64,000 nt of DNA from Paenibacillus xylanexedens (GCF_007676705.1 NZ_VEBF01000003.1:496001-560000), one strand, 5' to 3'. Positions 33,519 to 43,388 are shown, counted from the first letter of the stretch. Notes: generated by a model from the sequence alone, not told the origin. A program made the numbers and translations.

Positions 33519-35618
33519 CTATTGAACCTGCCACAATGCTGGAACGTTGGATGGCTCCCACCCGGGTAAGGATGTGTGGGATTGTAAGCATTTGTACGTC
33601 TTGCCGCTATACGTGACCACCTGTCCTGTAGTGTAAGCTGTGTTCGCCTGCCAAGCGGAAACTCCCGGGTTCGTCGTTCCTGTTGCCGTTTTTACAGTCA
33701 CAGCACCACTCGCAGCAGACAGATTGCCCGCCGCATCCTTTGCTTTCACCGTAAATGTGTACGAGGTATCCGCTGCAAGCCCGCTGATCGTTGCCGTCGT
33801 CCCGGTCACCGTTGTTGCCAGTACCGTTCCGTTGTACACATCATAACCCGTTACACCTACATTGTCTGTCGATGCCGTCCAGCTAAGTGTAATGCTTGAG
33901 GATGTTTGACCCGTCGAAACGAGGTTCGTTGGTGCAGTTGGAGCCTGCGTATCACCTCCCGGCTGAGCCGTTGTGCTTACGGTTACAGCATTACTGGCTG
34001 CAGACAGATTACCTGCCGCATCTTTTGCTTTTACCGTAAAGCTATATGATGTACCCGCTGTAAGTCCGCTGATCGTTGCCGTCGTCCCGTTGACGGAGTT
34101 CGCAAGATTAGCACCGTTGTAGACGTCATAACCGGTCACACCTACATTATCTGTTGAAGCATTCCAGGCCAGCGACACCGCGTTTGCCGTCACGCCTGTC
34201 GAACGGGCATTTCCGGGTACGCTCGGTGCTGTCGTATCTACTGGCGGCAAGGTGCCTCCATTGGACAGATCCGATTGCAGCTTGTTTTGGAGCGTTTTGT
34301 TACGGTCACCGCTCAGCTCCCAGAACATCGCCCCACCGAGTCCTTTGCTCTTGATATAAGCCGTTTTATACCCAACAGACTCCGCATCGTCATAGCTGAT
34401 AAAGCGCTTGTTGGATGCATTATAGAGATATGGCACTTTGGCCGTGTCATTCCAGTAACGGGTATACCCGTTTTTATTGATGTAATTGGCCTCCAGATCG
34501 TAGAAATCAAAGGAGCCTGCCTCCCATGTTCCAACGGAAGAACCACCCGTGCACGTCTGATACTGGCCGCTATTTGCCTGAGCACATCCATCCCAGCCAC
34601 GTCCATAGAATGGAACACCAAGCACAAGTTTAGCAGCCGGCACACCTGCATTCAGATGCCCTTGTGCTCCGGCAGCTACATTAAATGTATTGGCATCTGG
34701 CACGCCAGCGGCTGAAGCCGCAGGATCATAGTTCAATGGTGCATTATGTGCGCTGATCTTTTGCCAAGCCCCGTTAAAATCGTATGTCATGATGTTAATC
34801 CAGTCGACGATGGCAGCAATTTTTGCAAGCTCTGTATTCGCAGCGTAGGTCGCAGATGCACCGCTGGCAATCGTAAGCAGATACTTCTTGCCGTCTACAG
34901 CCCCCGCTGCATCCAGCTTTTCACGGATTTTGCTCAAGAGCAGGGTGTAATTCTGCTTATCTTCAGGACGTTTGCTATTACCATCGAGCCCGCCAGATAC
35001 CGGGTACTCCCAGTCCAGATCCACCCCGTCAAAATTGTACTTCCGCAGAAAGTCTACGGCAGAGTTCGCAAATACCTCTCGGGTTGCCGCAGTCGCAGCT
35101 ACATCAGAGAAGCGGTTGGACCACGTCCATCCTCCCACGGAGATGATTGTCTTCAGATTAGGATTAATCTGTTTCAACTTGTTCAGCTGATTGATATTGC
35201 CTGCAATGGGTTGATCCCACGTATCTCCTGCAAATGTCTTACCCGTATCGATCCAAGGATCGCCAAGTACGATCGTTCCGTTGGGCACATTGATCGTCTG
35301 GCTTTTTTCATTCTGACAGGTCCAGGTCACAGGATTTGGCCCTGAAGGGTCCGGATTTCCATGAACCCCGTTCCAGCAAATATCAGCAAAAGCATAGTTG
35401 ATATGCGTCACTTTATTCGGATCAATATCGGTTACATTATAGTTTCTCCCGTACGCAGCCCAGGACGGGTAATAACCAACAATTTTATAAGTATCCGCTG
35501 CTTCTGCCGTAGCAGGTTGGAGTGTAAATGAAGGGATAATAACGGATAAGAGCAGGGACAGACCCAGGAAAAACGTTGCGGTTTTCTTCCAAACCGTGTG
35601 TTTATTTACATTTGGCAT
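33519..35618 (-). CDS. Secreted GH18 chitinase (ChiA1-like) with FN3 and chitin-binding domains
   Basis: A 699-residue exoenzyme. Signal peptide 1-41 (basic start, hydrophobic core, ATAEAA cleavage region). GH18 barrel about 44-455: SxGG motif (ISVGGW, 159-164) and FDGVDLDWEYP with catalytic Glu204 and Asp202. Two fibronectin type III domains at about 468-555 and 565-650 are near copies of each other (NVGVTGYDVYNG in both). A CBM5/12 chitin-binding domain at 652-699 shows AYTTGQVVTYSGKTYKCLQS and WEPSNVPALW. The layout matches ChiA1 of Bacillus circulans. ATG follows the upstream chitinase stop directly; AAAGGAGG lies inside that gene, so both are co-transcribed. Confidence 0.95.
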   Translation of the reverse strand: MPNVNKHTVWKKTATFFLGLSLLLSVIIPSFTLQPATAEAADTYKIVGYYPSWAAYGRNYNVTDIDPNKVTHINYAFADICWNGVHGNPDPSGPNPVTWTCQNEKSQTINVPNGTIVLGDPWIDTGKTFAGDTWDQPIAGNINQLNKLKQINPNLKTIISVGGWTWSNRFSDVAATAATREVFANSAVDFLRKYNFDGVDLDWEYPVSGGLDGNSKRPEDKQNYTLLLSKIREKLDAAGAVDGKKYLLTIASGASATYAANTELAKIAAIVDWINIMTYDFNGAWQKISAHNAPLNYDPAASAAGVPDANTFNVAAGAQGHLNAGVPAAKLVLGVPFYGRGWDGCAQANSGQYQTCTGGSSVGTWEAGSFDFYDLEANYINKNGYTRYWNDTAKVPYLYNASNKRFISYDDAESVGYKTAYIKSKGLGGAMFWELSGDRNKTLQNKLQSDLSNGGTLPPVDTTAPSVPGNARSTGVTANAVSLAWNASTDNVGVTGYDVYNGANLANSVNGTTATISGLTAGTSYSFTVKAKDAAGNLSAASNAVTVSTTAQPGGDTQAPTAPTNLVSTGQTSSSITLSWTASTDNVGVTGYDVYNGTVLATTVTGTTATISGLAADTSYTFTVKAKDAAGNLSAASGAVTVKTATGTTNPGVSAWQANTAYTTGQVVTYSGKTYKCLQSHTSLPGWEPSNVPALWQVQ

Positions 35619-37196
35619 TTAGTACACAGCCTCCTTTGTTGTTTGCGTGCTAAAACCATTCAGGAATGAGCGATGTGCGTTTGAGAACTGGTTGTTCGTA
35701 TACGAATCCCAATTAATCGACCAGGTCATAATCCCCTTAAGGCCTGCATAACCAGCAGGTTGGCGAAGGGTGTAGGAGCCGCCGTATGACACACCTTTGA
35801 TCAAATAATTCAGTGCCTTTTGCAGCTCAGCTGGCGTCGTATAACCGCCTCCGGCAGCTTGCTGGGAAGCCGGTACACCGATTGCAATCTGGTCCGGTCG
35901 CAAGGGACTAAAGAATGGTCCTGAGCTTCCGCCTACATTAAAGCCTTGAAGCAGCATTTCAGCCATGGCCACATGGAAATCTGCTGTTCCTTGGGCGTAG
36001 GAGCGCCCATCCAGCCCCACCATGGAGCCCGTATTATAGTGCTGTACATGAAGCAGCGTCAGGTCATTACGCAAGGCATGGATGACTGGCAGGTATGCGC
36101 CCCAAGGGCCGCCATAGCTCAGATATCCGCCCTGTACATAGGCCGTCTCCGGTGCTGCCGTCAGGATGAAATTGGCGCCAAAATGAGATTTAACCGCTTT
36201 TACGCCATTGATGAGATGAACGATCTTCGGTGTCGTCGGACTACGGAAATCGGTATCCCCTGCATTAAGAGACAGGGAGCTTCCTTCCAGATCGATATCC
36301 AGACCATTGAAACCATAGGTCGAAATAATTGATTTTAACGATTCTTCAAACTGCTGTCTCTTGGTCGCATCGGTGAGTTCAATGGTGCCATTGGCTCCCC
36401 CCATGGAAAGCAGCACTTTTTTTCCTTGGCTTTGAAGGTAGGCAATATCGGATTTGAATTCGGCTACCGTCGCATTATATGGAGTAAAGGCAAGCGTTCC
36501 GCTGCCATGTGAAATCGGTTCGGCAAAGGAGACATTAATGACGTCATAGGCTGTTGATACGTTACGAAGTCTGATATTGGTAGAACCATTGTCGAAGTTG
36601 TGCCAGTAGCCGATCAGCCATTTGCTGCCGGTTGGCCCAGGATGAGAAGATCCGTTGGAAGTCGTTACACTGAGGGATGTGCTCGCAGCAGATGTATTGC
36701 CTGCGGCATCTTTTGCTTTTACCGTAAAAACATAAGTCGTGCCAGCTGTCAGTCCCGTTACTACAGCCGTTGCACCTGAGGTGCTTGTCACGAGAACACC
36801 GTTTCGATACACCTCATATCCCGTTACGCCCACGTTATCCGTGGATGCACTCCAAGCCAGATTGACTGAGGTGTCCGTGATGGAGGATGTGGTCAGACCA
36901 GTCGGCACAGAAGGAGGTGTCGTATCAGGACCCGGAGTCTCTCCCCCTCCGCCGGTATTTTCACCGACGTATTTCCACAATGCAGGAACATTGGAAGGCT
37001 CCCAACCAGTCAACGCTGTATGGGGCTGAATACACTCATAATCTTTATTTTGATATGTTACGAGATCTCCTTTCTTGTATGCGGTGCCTGCCTGCCATAA
37101 GGCAGCGGCGTCAGCTCTAGGTGCAAACCACGAAATAATCAGAAGAAATGCCAAAGCGAATGTAATGACCGGGCGGAATCGAACAGCTTTATTCAA
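35619..37196 (-). CDS. Secreted GH18 chitinase (ChiD-like) with N-terminal chitin-binding and FN3 domains
   Basis: A 525-residue protein. The start is TTG 37196, supported by AGGAGGGA 6 bases upstream and by the signal peptide it opens (NKAVRFRPVITFALAFLLII, cleavage near ADA-30); longer versions give a polar leader. Domains in order: CBM5/12 32-78 (AYKKGDLVTYQNKDYECIQP, WEPSNVPALW), FN3 92-180, GH18 195-520 with LSMGGANG and FNGLDIDLEGS, catalytic Glu304. The N-terminal binding domain is nearly the same as the C-terminal one of the next gene (GWEPSNVPALW shared). Signature and order match ChiD of B. circulans. It probably acts as endo- or transglycosylating chitinase beside the ChiA1-like enzyme. 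Confidence 0.93.
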   Translation of the reverse strand: MNKAVRFRPVITFALAFLLIISWFAPRADAAALWQAGTAYKKGDLVTYQNKDYECIQPHTALTGWEPSNVPALWKYVGENTGGGGETPGPDTTPPSVPTGLTTSSITDTSVNLAWSASTDNVGVTGYEVYRNGVLVTSTSGATAVVTGLTAGTTYVFTVKAKDAAGNTSAASTSLSVTTSNGSSHPGPTGSKWLIGYWHNFDNGSTNIRLRNVSTAYDVINVSFAEPISHGSGTLAFTPYNATVAEFKSDIAYLQSQGKKVLLSMGGANGTIELTDATKRQQFEESLKSIISTYGFNGLDIDLEGSSLSLNAGDTDFRSPTTPKIVHLINGVKAVKSHFGANFILTAAPETAYVQGGYLSYGGPWGAYLPVIHALRNDLTLLHVQHYNTGSMVGLDGRSYAQGTADFHVAMAEMLLQGFNVGGSSGPFFSPLRPDQIAIGVPASQQAAGGGYTTPAELQKALNYLIKGVSYGGSYTLRQPAGYAGLKGIMTWSINWDSYTNNQFSNAHRSFLNGFSTQTTKEAVY

Positions 37197-37488
37197 GCAA
37201 AATCCCTCCTGTACTAGGTTATTCTCACCTTGCAGACAAAGCTTCACTGGTGCACTCACATGTAATCGGCGATCAATTCGAGCCTCATCAAACCGTCTGA
37301 CGCTAAGTGCCTCCTCACTCCCTTCCCTTACCAAAATGGACCTTCCCTCTCGTTTTCTTTTTTTAACAGACACCATCCAAATTTTACAGGGAATTTACAG
37401 ATCCTCACCCTGTATTTAATCAGTAAAATGCAAATCAGATAAGGGATAAATTATTTCTATGGGGGGCGAAAAATGTAAGATGCCGCAC
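37197..37488 (-). promoter_or_regulatory. Chitinase operon upstream region with an inverted repeat
   Basis: About 290 bases without a gene. TACAGGG (37385-37391) and CCCTGTA (37408-37414) form a perfect 7-bp inverted repeat with 16-base spacing, a possible operator. I see no sigma-A promoter of good quality. Confidence 0.35.
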
Positions 37489-37543
37489 AAAAAAGGCTCT
37501 CTACCAAGTCTTTAAGAGACTTGAAAGAAAGCCTTTATCTTTT
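37489..37543 (-). terminator. Terminator of the pectin operon
   Basis: On the minus strand AAAGGCT pairs with AGCCTTT around an inner CAAGTCT/AGACTTG stem, followed by TTTTTT. It also has T-rich sequence on the plus side. Confidence 0.85.
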
Positions 37544-37577
37544 AATTTGCAATAGTAGAAAGTTGAATTGTCACTGA

Positions 37578-38633
37578 TTAGCCCTTCTCCTCACCGAAAG
37601 GTTGCCACCCGTCCACACCGGACAGAACAAGAGGTATCGCGTATTCGGCTGCTTCCTGCTCACTGAGTGTTCTCGCCCATGGGACCCGCACCGTCGCATT
37701 TCCGGCCCCAGGTCCGGCACTGTGATATTCGGCGTACACAACCGTCGCTTCCGCATCGGCTTTGTTCCAGTTATGCCAGCCCTCCTGCTTCACATGAGCA
37801 CCGATCCAACAGTTCAAGAAACAGACTTTGGCATGATTACGCCAAGGTCTACCAAGGTATACCGACTGGGGGGGTGCGTTACTGGTCAGATCACAATCGA
37901 TAAATACATACCCATAACGTACATCCTCGGGTGTAGAAGCCGCGGTAATCCAGCCGTTCACTTCTCCGTTCGCAGCCGCCGCATCAGACAAACGGTTCTT
38001 CGCAAAGATCTCACAACCCTTGAATACAGCCGTAGCCGAGCCGAAAATAAAATCGATGTCGCCCTCAATGTAACAGTCCTCATAATATTGACGCAGCTTT
38101 CGCCGCTCCGCACCATCTCGTGGCCCGCCAAAGTAGCTGCGATCCAGCGGTTGCTCCGGCAATGGCCCGGTAAAGATCGTATCCTGATGGCCGATAAAGC
38201 GACAATCACGGAATGCAGCCCGATCTCCGTCCACATAAATAGCCAACGCCTGACCTACTACCTTACCTGGCCCAGCAGAATTAACAAAAGAAAGTCGCTC
38301 GGCTGTAAAATCGTCAGCTCCGATGAAGGCAGTATACGAATGAAACGTGTGATACTGTGATCCGTCTGGAAACTTCTTGAGTGCATGATCATCATACGTA
38401 ATGACGGTCTGCTCCGCTCCCTCGCCTACCAGATGAATCATGGGCTTCTCAATATGCAGCTTCTCATAATATACACCTGACTTAATTCGGATCTCGAAGC
38501 ACTCCGTTGCATGATCCGGAACGGCATCAATGGCGGCTTGTATGGTAGCATAATCACCCGTCCCATCCGAAGCAACGTTATAATGTTGGGTTTTTTGATC
38601 CTGATCTGTATACGGTGATACCTGCTTACTCAT
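37578..38633 (-). CDS. Pectinesterase (CE8 pectin methylesterase)
   Basis: A 351-residue right-handed beta-helix enzyme that removes methyl groups from pectin. Family motifs: YATIQAAIDAVPDHA near 28, the catalytic region CRFIGHQDTIFTG (Gln, Asp), the second Asp in GDIDFIFGSATAVF, and the Arg in YLGRPW. No signal peptide is seen, so it probably acts on imported oligomers, like Bacillus YesM-cluster enzymes or Erwinia PemB-type proteins that are not secreted. It overlaps the GH105 stop by 4 bases and is the last gene of the operon. Confidence 0.9.
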   Translation of the reverse strand: MSKQVSPYTDQDQKTQHYNVASDGTGDYATIQAAIDAVPDHATECFEIRIKSGVYYEKLHIEKPMIHLVGEGAEQTVITYDDHALKKFPDGSQYHTFHSYTAFIGADDFTAERLSFVNSAGPGKVVGQALAIYVDGDRAAFRDCRFIGHQDTIFTGPLPEQPLDRSYFGGPRDGAERRKLRQYYEDCYIEGDIDFIFGSATAVFKGCEIFAKNRLSDAAAANGEVNGWITAASTPEDVRYGYVFIDCDLTSNAPPQSVYLGRPWRNHAKVCFLNCWIGAHVKQEGWHNWNKADAEATVVYAEYHSAGPGAGNATVRVPWARTLSEQEAAEYAIPLVLSGVDGWQPFGEEKG

Positions 38634-39742
38634 GACAATCGCTCCATTTCCAGCGCAGCCAGCAATAACGGAGCCAAGCCCATAAAGGAATCGCTTACAA
38701 CTGCTTCGCTCACATAGTAGCTGTAAGAGCCGTCCCGGTCCAGACTGAGTCCTGCCCCGTGGCAGATTCCATTCAGCCTCACTCCGTCAGCGGTCTCTTC
38801 CATCAATCTGGAGATCAGTCCGTTCCAGCCTTTCTCCGCCGCCTCTCTGAAATGTGGCTCCAGATAACGCAACCGTACACCCTTTGCGAGTGCATACACG
38901 AACATGCTTGAGCCGGAAGCTTCCAGATAATTGCCCTTGCGGAAACCCTGATCGAGTACTTGGAACCACAACCCACTCTCCTGCTCCTGCACGCGAACCA
39001 ATGCATGACACATCCGTTCGAAGATACCAATAATCGTTCCACGCTTCGGATGATGCACAGGGAAATGCTCCACACTGTCTACAATAGCCATCGCATACCA
39101 GCCCATCGCGCGACTCCAGAAATGTGCGGAGCATCCAGTCAACGCATCGGCCCAGACCTGTTCTTTGGATTCATCCCAGCCATGATAGAGCAGCCCGGTG
39201 CGTGGATCACGCGTCTTGCGTTCAATCAGCAAGATCTGATGAGCTACCTCATCCCATAATTCCGGACGATTGAACTGCTTCGCATACTGAGCAAGAAAAG
39301 GAGACGACATATACAATCCATCCAGCCACATCTGGAATGGATAGATCTTTTTGTGCCAAAAGCCGCCTTCGGATGTTCGAGGCTGCCCTGCAAGTTGCGT
39401 TGCCAGTAGATGTGCTGCTTCCGTGTATCGTTGATCTCCGGTAGTATCCATCAATCCAAACAGGTTTTTGCCCTGATTGACCTGATCCAGGTTGTATTCT
39501 TCAAGTGAATACGTCGCAATGGAACCATCTTGCTGCACATACATATCCATATGTCTCTTCATAAAAGCAATATACTCATCCTTGCCGTACTGTTTACCCG
39601 TTCGCGCCATTGCCATTAGTGTCATACCCTGAACATAAGCCCATCGTTCAGAAGGAAACGCATGATAGCCGTCTCCGTCACATTGCTGGATAATCGTCTC
39701 TGCTATTCGCTCAGACCAGGATAATTGCGTCTGTACCTGCAT
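38630..39742 (-). CDS. GH105 unsaturated galacturonyl/rhamnogalacturonyl hydrolase (YteR/YesR-like)
   Basis: A 370-residue cytoplasmic alpha6/alpha6-barrel enzyme that cleaves the unsaturated uronic acid left by pectate or rhamnogalacturonan lyases. Family features: the WAYVQGMTLMAMARTGK segment near 30, KIYPFQMWLDGLYMSSPFLA with the catalytic Asp, HGWDESKEQVWADALTG, HFWSRAMGWYAMAIVD, and the C-terminal YYVSEAVVSDSFMGLAPLLL. AAGGAGG is 8 bases before ATG 39742; an in-frame ATG at 39784 lacks a site. It is followed by pectinesterase with ATGA overlap. This is the strongest sign that the cluster handles pectin. Confidence 0.92.
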   Translation of the reverse strand: MQVQTQLSWSERIAETIIQQCDGDGYHAFPSERWAYVQGMTLMAMARTGKQYGKDEYIAFMKRHMDMYVQQDGSIATYSLEEYNLDQVNQGKNLFGLMDTTGDQRYTEAAHLLATQLAGQPRTSEGGFWHKKIYPFQMWLDGLYMSSPFLAQYAKQFNRPELWDEVAHQILLIERKTRDPRTGLLYHGWDESKEQVWADALTGCSAHFWSRAMGWYAMAIVDSVEHFPVHHPKRGTIIGIFERMCHALVRVQEQESGLWFQVLDQGFRKGNYLEASGSSMFVYALAKGVRLRYLEPHFREAAEKGWNGLISRLMEETADGVRLNGICHGAGLSLDRDGSYSYYVSEAVVSDSFMGLAPLLLAALEMERLS

Positions 39743-39812
39743 AACGGACACCTCCTTGAATGTTGTACCATCCTTAACGTGCACATGTGCGTCTAATCAT
39801 TCCTGTTCTTCG

Positions 39813-40784
39813 TTACTGGCATATTGCCGTGGAATTGCGATGATTCAACTTCGGCTGAATTACCACCGGATAGTCCACGTGTTCATCACGGATCAACGAT
39901 ACAATCAGCTCAGCGGCCTGCGCAGCCAGTTCATCCAGTGGTGGTCCAATCGTTGTCAGTGCGACCTCGGCATATTGCATATCTGGCAGATCATCGTAAC
40001 CGATTAATGAGATATCCCGTGGGACACTGTAACCCGCTTCGAGCAAGGCCCGCAGCGCACCCCGGGTCACCAGGTTGTTCAATCCGATAAAAGCCGTGGG
40101 TGACTCCGGGCCAAATGTATGATTACGTATGGCAAAATATCCATCTTCCCAAGAGGAATGTGCTGGCAGTACATGGTCCTCGTTGAACATTAAGCCTGTG
40201 CGCTGCATCGCTTCCCTGTATCCTTCCAGTTTGATATTCTGCGAGTTGCCGATAAAACCGATTCGGGTATGACCGAGCGATTGCAGGTGCTCGACTGCTT
40301 TGAATATGCCCTCTTTGCGATCAATCTTGATGTATGGAGAGTTGGGCGTCTCATCTGTACCCAGCACGAAACATGGCATGTTGAGTGTTGCGAACTTTTT
40401 CCAGAATACATCCCGATTGTCCAAGGCATAGTCCCACAGGATACAACCGTCCACACGCAGCTGGCTGAACACATCTACCCCGTCATCGGCGACGACCAGA
40501 ATCATCTGGTATCCCCGTTTCTTCAGCTCCGCGTGCAGACTGCCGGATATGTTCGAGAACAACGGATTACTCAGCTCATCCAGCACAAAACCGATGATAT
40601 TGCTTCTGCCCGTGGAGAGCTGCCGAGCCAACATATTTTTCCGATACTGGTGTTTCTCCGCAACGGCGAGCACCTTCTGCTTCGTCGCCGGTTTGATTCG
40701 AGGATCATCGTTAAGCGCCTTGGATACCGTGCTATAGCTCACCCCCGCCAGTTTGGCAATATCTTTAATGGTTATCAAAATCAA
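39813..40784 (-). CDS. LacI family regulator of the pectin operon
   Basis: A 323-residue repressor-type protein. The HTH is at residues 4-26 (TIKDIAKLAGVSYSTVSKAL) with the hinge helix (MLARQLSTGRSNIIG) and a periplasmic-binding-like domain (about 62-320). The start is TTG 40784, close to AAGGG; TTG 40778 is an alternative. It sits inside the operon, between the solute-binding protein and GH105. Two 18-bp palindromes of one type lie upstream of the first permease gene and suit a LacI dimer. The inducer is likely a pectic sugar derivative. Confidence 0.9.
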   Translation of the reverse strand: MILITIKDIAKLAGVSYSTVSKALNDDPRIKPATKQKVLAVAEKHQYRKNMLARQLSTGRSNIIGFVLDELSNPLFSNISGSLHAELKKRGYQMILVVADDGVDVFSQLRVDGCILWDYALDNRDVFWKKFATLNMPCFVLGTDETPNSPYIKIDRKEGIFKAVEHLQSLGHTRIGFIGNSQNIKLEGYREAMQRTGLMFNEDHVLPAHSSWEDGYFAIRNHTFGPESPTAFIGLNNLVTRGALRALLEAGYSVPRDISLIGYDDLPDMQYAEVALTTIGPPLDELAAQAAELIVSLIRDEHVDYPVVIQPKLNHRNSTAICQ

Positions 40785-40810
40785 TCAACACCCTTCATAC
40801 CTTGGGAAAC

Positions 40811-42406
40811 TTATTGCTGTGCAGCTTTATATCGATCATACTGCGCCTGTCTGCCAGCAATAACCTGCTCAATATTCATCTTTTTCAATGTTTCAATATA
40901 ACTGTCGAACTGATCCAGACTGGCATCTCCGCTAATAAATTTGAAGTTCATCTCTTCCACATATGTCGTGATGTCAGGCATCGCCATGCTCTCTACACTT
41001 GCCTCATCCGGCAGCGCGTAGACAAACGGGAACGGTTCACGGATGTATGGCTCCAGTTCCTTGTCGAGCTTGGCATGCCATTCGGCTACGACAGAATCGG
41101 CAGAGTCGGTGGATTGAATGTTAGGCAGATTGACGGGGCCGATCCCGAGCTTCTGAATGTATTCATTGTCTTTGCCTTTGTCCGTGAATGTCTTCACGCC
41201 ATTCTCTTCCGTATACGTATCATCCTTGATGCCCCATGTATAATACGTCTGCGCTTCCTCACTTACGGCATAGTCCAGGAAACGGAAAGCCAGCTCTGGA
41301 TTTTTACTATCACGCGTAATGCCAAAGATACCACTTACCGGTGTACGTCCTACATAGAACTGGTCCCCATGCGGTCCTTTCAGTGGCAGAATGCCTTTGA
41401 AGATGGGCTCTGCCGGATCATAATCCTTGAAGAGCGGGCTATAGACCATCGACATGTACCAGCTAAAATTAAACGTCGCTCCCGTCACATCCTGAGAGAT
41501 GCGCGAGGTCACCTGATCACTTGTGGTACTGGCATAATCCACCCCAAGCAGACCTTCCTTGTACAACCCGTTCAAGTAAGCCAGATATTCCTTGTAGGCA
41601 GGCTCATAATAGCTGAAATGCACCTTGCCCTGATCGTCCGCATAGAATTGATTGGACAGATCCAGACCAAAAACAGGACCAAATGCCATCGACACAAATT
41701 TGGATTCCATGGACAAAGGAATCTCATCAGCCTGCCCGTTGCCATTCGGGTCATCCGTCTTGAATTTGCGCAGCATCGCTGTGAACTCATCCAGTGTAGT
41801 CGGTTCGTTCAATCCCAGCTTCTTCAGCCAGCGCTGATTGATCATAAACACAGGCATATAGTTTCTGGTGAGCGTCTGCTGCGGGATATAATACATTTTA
41901 CCATCTGGCGTCGTTAAACTGGCTTTAACCGAAGGGGACTTTTCATATATTTTTTTGAGATTCACGCCGTACTTCTCCACCAGGTCGTTAATCGGGATAA
42001 ACAGGCCACTGTTGATGTATTTCATGAGCTGATCCTGATCCGGCAGGTAGACGATATCCGGCAATCCCGTACCGGCAGCCAGTCTGGGATTCACAGCATC
42101 CGCGTAATTCTGTGGTGGAATCAGATCCCAATCGACCTCAACACCGGCATTGCTCTCGATTTTCTTCACAATTGCGGCGGTAGACAGATCCACATTGGTC
42201 GTCCATGCGTTGGTTCCAAGAACAGATAATTTGGCATCCGGCTGATCCGTTACCGGTCCTGCACCAGTGTAATTAAATGCAGGTTCCGAGCTAGTTGGGG
42301 TACTCCCCGCATCAGTCCCTGCCCCTGTTCCTCCGCTACAACCCGCAAGGCTGATTGCCAGTATCGCTGCCATTACACTTTTTCTTCCTGCCCCTTTAAA
42401 TCTCAT
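40811..42406 (-). CDS. Solute-binding lipoprotein of pectin-oligosaccharide ABC importer (LplA/YtcQ-like)
   Basis: A 531-residue cluster-1 binding protein. Signal peptide with lipobox LAGC at about 20-23 (LAISLAGCSGG). After a Gly/Thr linker there is the two-lobe fold with VEVDWDLIPPQNYADAVNPR, PDIVYLPDQDQ, and ANPNGN-like TDDPNGNGQADEIPLS, typical of the long LplA/YtcQ/YesO group. AGGAGG lies 8 bases before ATG 42406. It is 70 bases after the second permease. Oligogalacturonide or rhamnogalacturonan oligomers are the likely substrates from the operon content. Confidence 0.9.
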   Translation of the reverse strand: MRFKGAGRKSVMAAILAISLAGCSGGTGAGTDAGSTPTSSEPAFNYTGAGPVTDQPDAKLSVLGTNAWTTNVDLSTAAIVKKIESNAGVEVDWDLIPPQNYADAVNPRLAAGTGLPDIVYLPDQDQLMKYINSGLFIPINDLVEKYGVNLKKIYEKSPSVKASLTTPDGKMYYIPQQTLTRNYMPVFMINQRWLKKLGLNEPTTLDEFTAMLRKFKTDDPNGNGQADEIPLSMESKFVSMAFGPVFGLDLSNQFYADDQGKVHFSYYEPAYKEYLAYLNGLYKEGLLGVDYASTTSDQVTSRISQDVTGATFNFSWYMSMVYSPLFKDYDPAEPIFKGILPLKGPHGDQFYVGRTPVSGIFGITRDSKNPELAFRFLDYAVSEEAQTYYTWGIKDDTYTEENGVKTFTDKGKDNEYIQKLGIGPVNLPNIQSTDSADSVVAEWHAKLDKELEPYIREPFPFVYALPDEASVESMAMPDITTYVEEMNFKFISGDASLDQFDSYIETLKKMNIEQVIAGRQAQYDRYKAAQQ

Positions 42407-42476
42407 CCATCATTCCTCCTTAGGTATGAACAGTCCTGAACAACCTTGGTCAATCCTGATGCTCGGGTAAAAAAGG

Positions 42477-43358
42477 CTATCCTTTCACGGCTCCGAGGGT
42501 GATCCCCTTAACGAAGTACCGTTGGATAAACGGGTAGATCGTAACAATAGGCAGAATGCTGACCACAATGGATACATAACGAACCTGAAGGGAGGAGACC
42601 GCCAGTGCACCTGAAGTCATCGTACCTCCCATCTTCTGCATCACTTCCGGAGAAGCCATGATCAACACCCTTCGCAGGAACATCTGTAAGGGCTGCATAT
42701 CCTGTTTGCCCAGATATAATAGGGCCGAGAAAAAGTTGTTCCAGTGGAATACCGCATAGTACAGGGTAAGGACAGCCAGTGTTGGCTTGATGATCGGAAC
42801 CGCCAGACGATACAGCATCGTCAGCTCGTTGGCCCCGTCTATACTGGCACTCTCGAAGATCTCATTCGGAATGCCTTCAAAAGCCGAGCGGCAGATCATG
42901 ACGTTAAACGTAATGACCAGTACAGGCAGCACCATCACCCAGCGGGTATTGTATAGCCCAAGTGATGTTATGAGCATGTAAACCGGAATGAGTCCACCCG
43001 AGAAATACATGGTGAAGGCGATAAAAAAATTCAGTTTTCTACGCAGAAAAAATTGCTGTCTCGATAACGGGAAGGCGGCGAGGCAAGTCGCCACGATATT
43101 CAACAGCGTGCCAACCACGGTGTACCAGACGGTGTTGTAGAATGAAACCCATAACTCCTTGTATTGCAGGACCATTTGGTAACCTGACAGGGTGAACCCG
43201 ACAGGCCACAGCACGACTTTTTGTTTGTCGATGGCATCCACCGAGCTGAATGAAATACTAATCACGTACAGGAAGGGATACAACGTAATCACGACCGCCA
43301 GTATGGTCAGCAGGTAAACGCATCCGTAGAACAACCGATCACTACTCGATTTTTGCAT
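42477..43358 (-). CDS. Sugar ABC transporter permease (LplC/YtcP-like)
   Basis: A 293-residue inner-membrane permease of the carbohydrate family with six helices. The cytoplasmic EAA loop is present (FESASIDGANELTMLYRLAVPIIKPTLAVL), which docks the ATPase. Family marks: FALLITLYPFLYVISISF-like start (VVITLYPFLYVISISFSSVD) and the C-terminal YPFIQRYFVKGITLGAVKG. AAAGGAG precedes ATG 43358. No ATPase gene lies in the operon; as in Bacillus, a shared MsmX-type ATPase elsewhere must energise it. Confidence 0.92.
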   Translation of the reverse strand: MQKSSSDRLFYGCVYLLTILAVVITLYPFLYVISISFSSVDAIDKQKVVLWPVGFTLSGYQMVLQYKELWVSFYNTVWYTVVGTLLNIVATCLAAFPLSRQQFFLRRKLNFFIAFTMYFSGGLIPVYMLITSLGLYNTRWVMVLPVLVITFNVMICRSAFEGIPNEIFESASIDGANELTMLYRLAVPIIKPTLAVLTLYYAVFHWNNFFSALLYLGKQDMQPLQMFLRRVLIMASPEVMQKMGGTMTSGALAVSSLQVRYVSIVVSILPIVTIYPFIQRYFVKGITLGAVKG

Positions 43359-43388
43359 ACAGGATCTCCTTTGGGTTCGGTTATGGTG

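Noticed and set aside
40802..41917. 371-codon plus-strand frame over the solute-binding protein
   Set aside because: The opposite strand encodes a complete lipoprotein with lipobox and Shine-Dalgarno; the plus-strand product has no recognisable domain.
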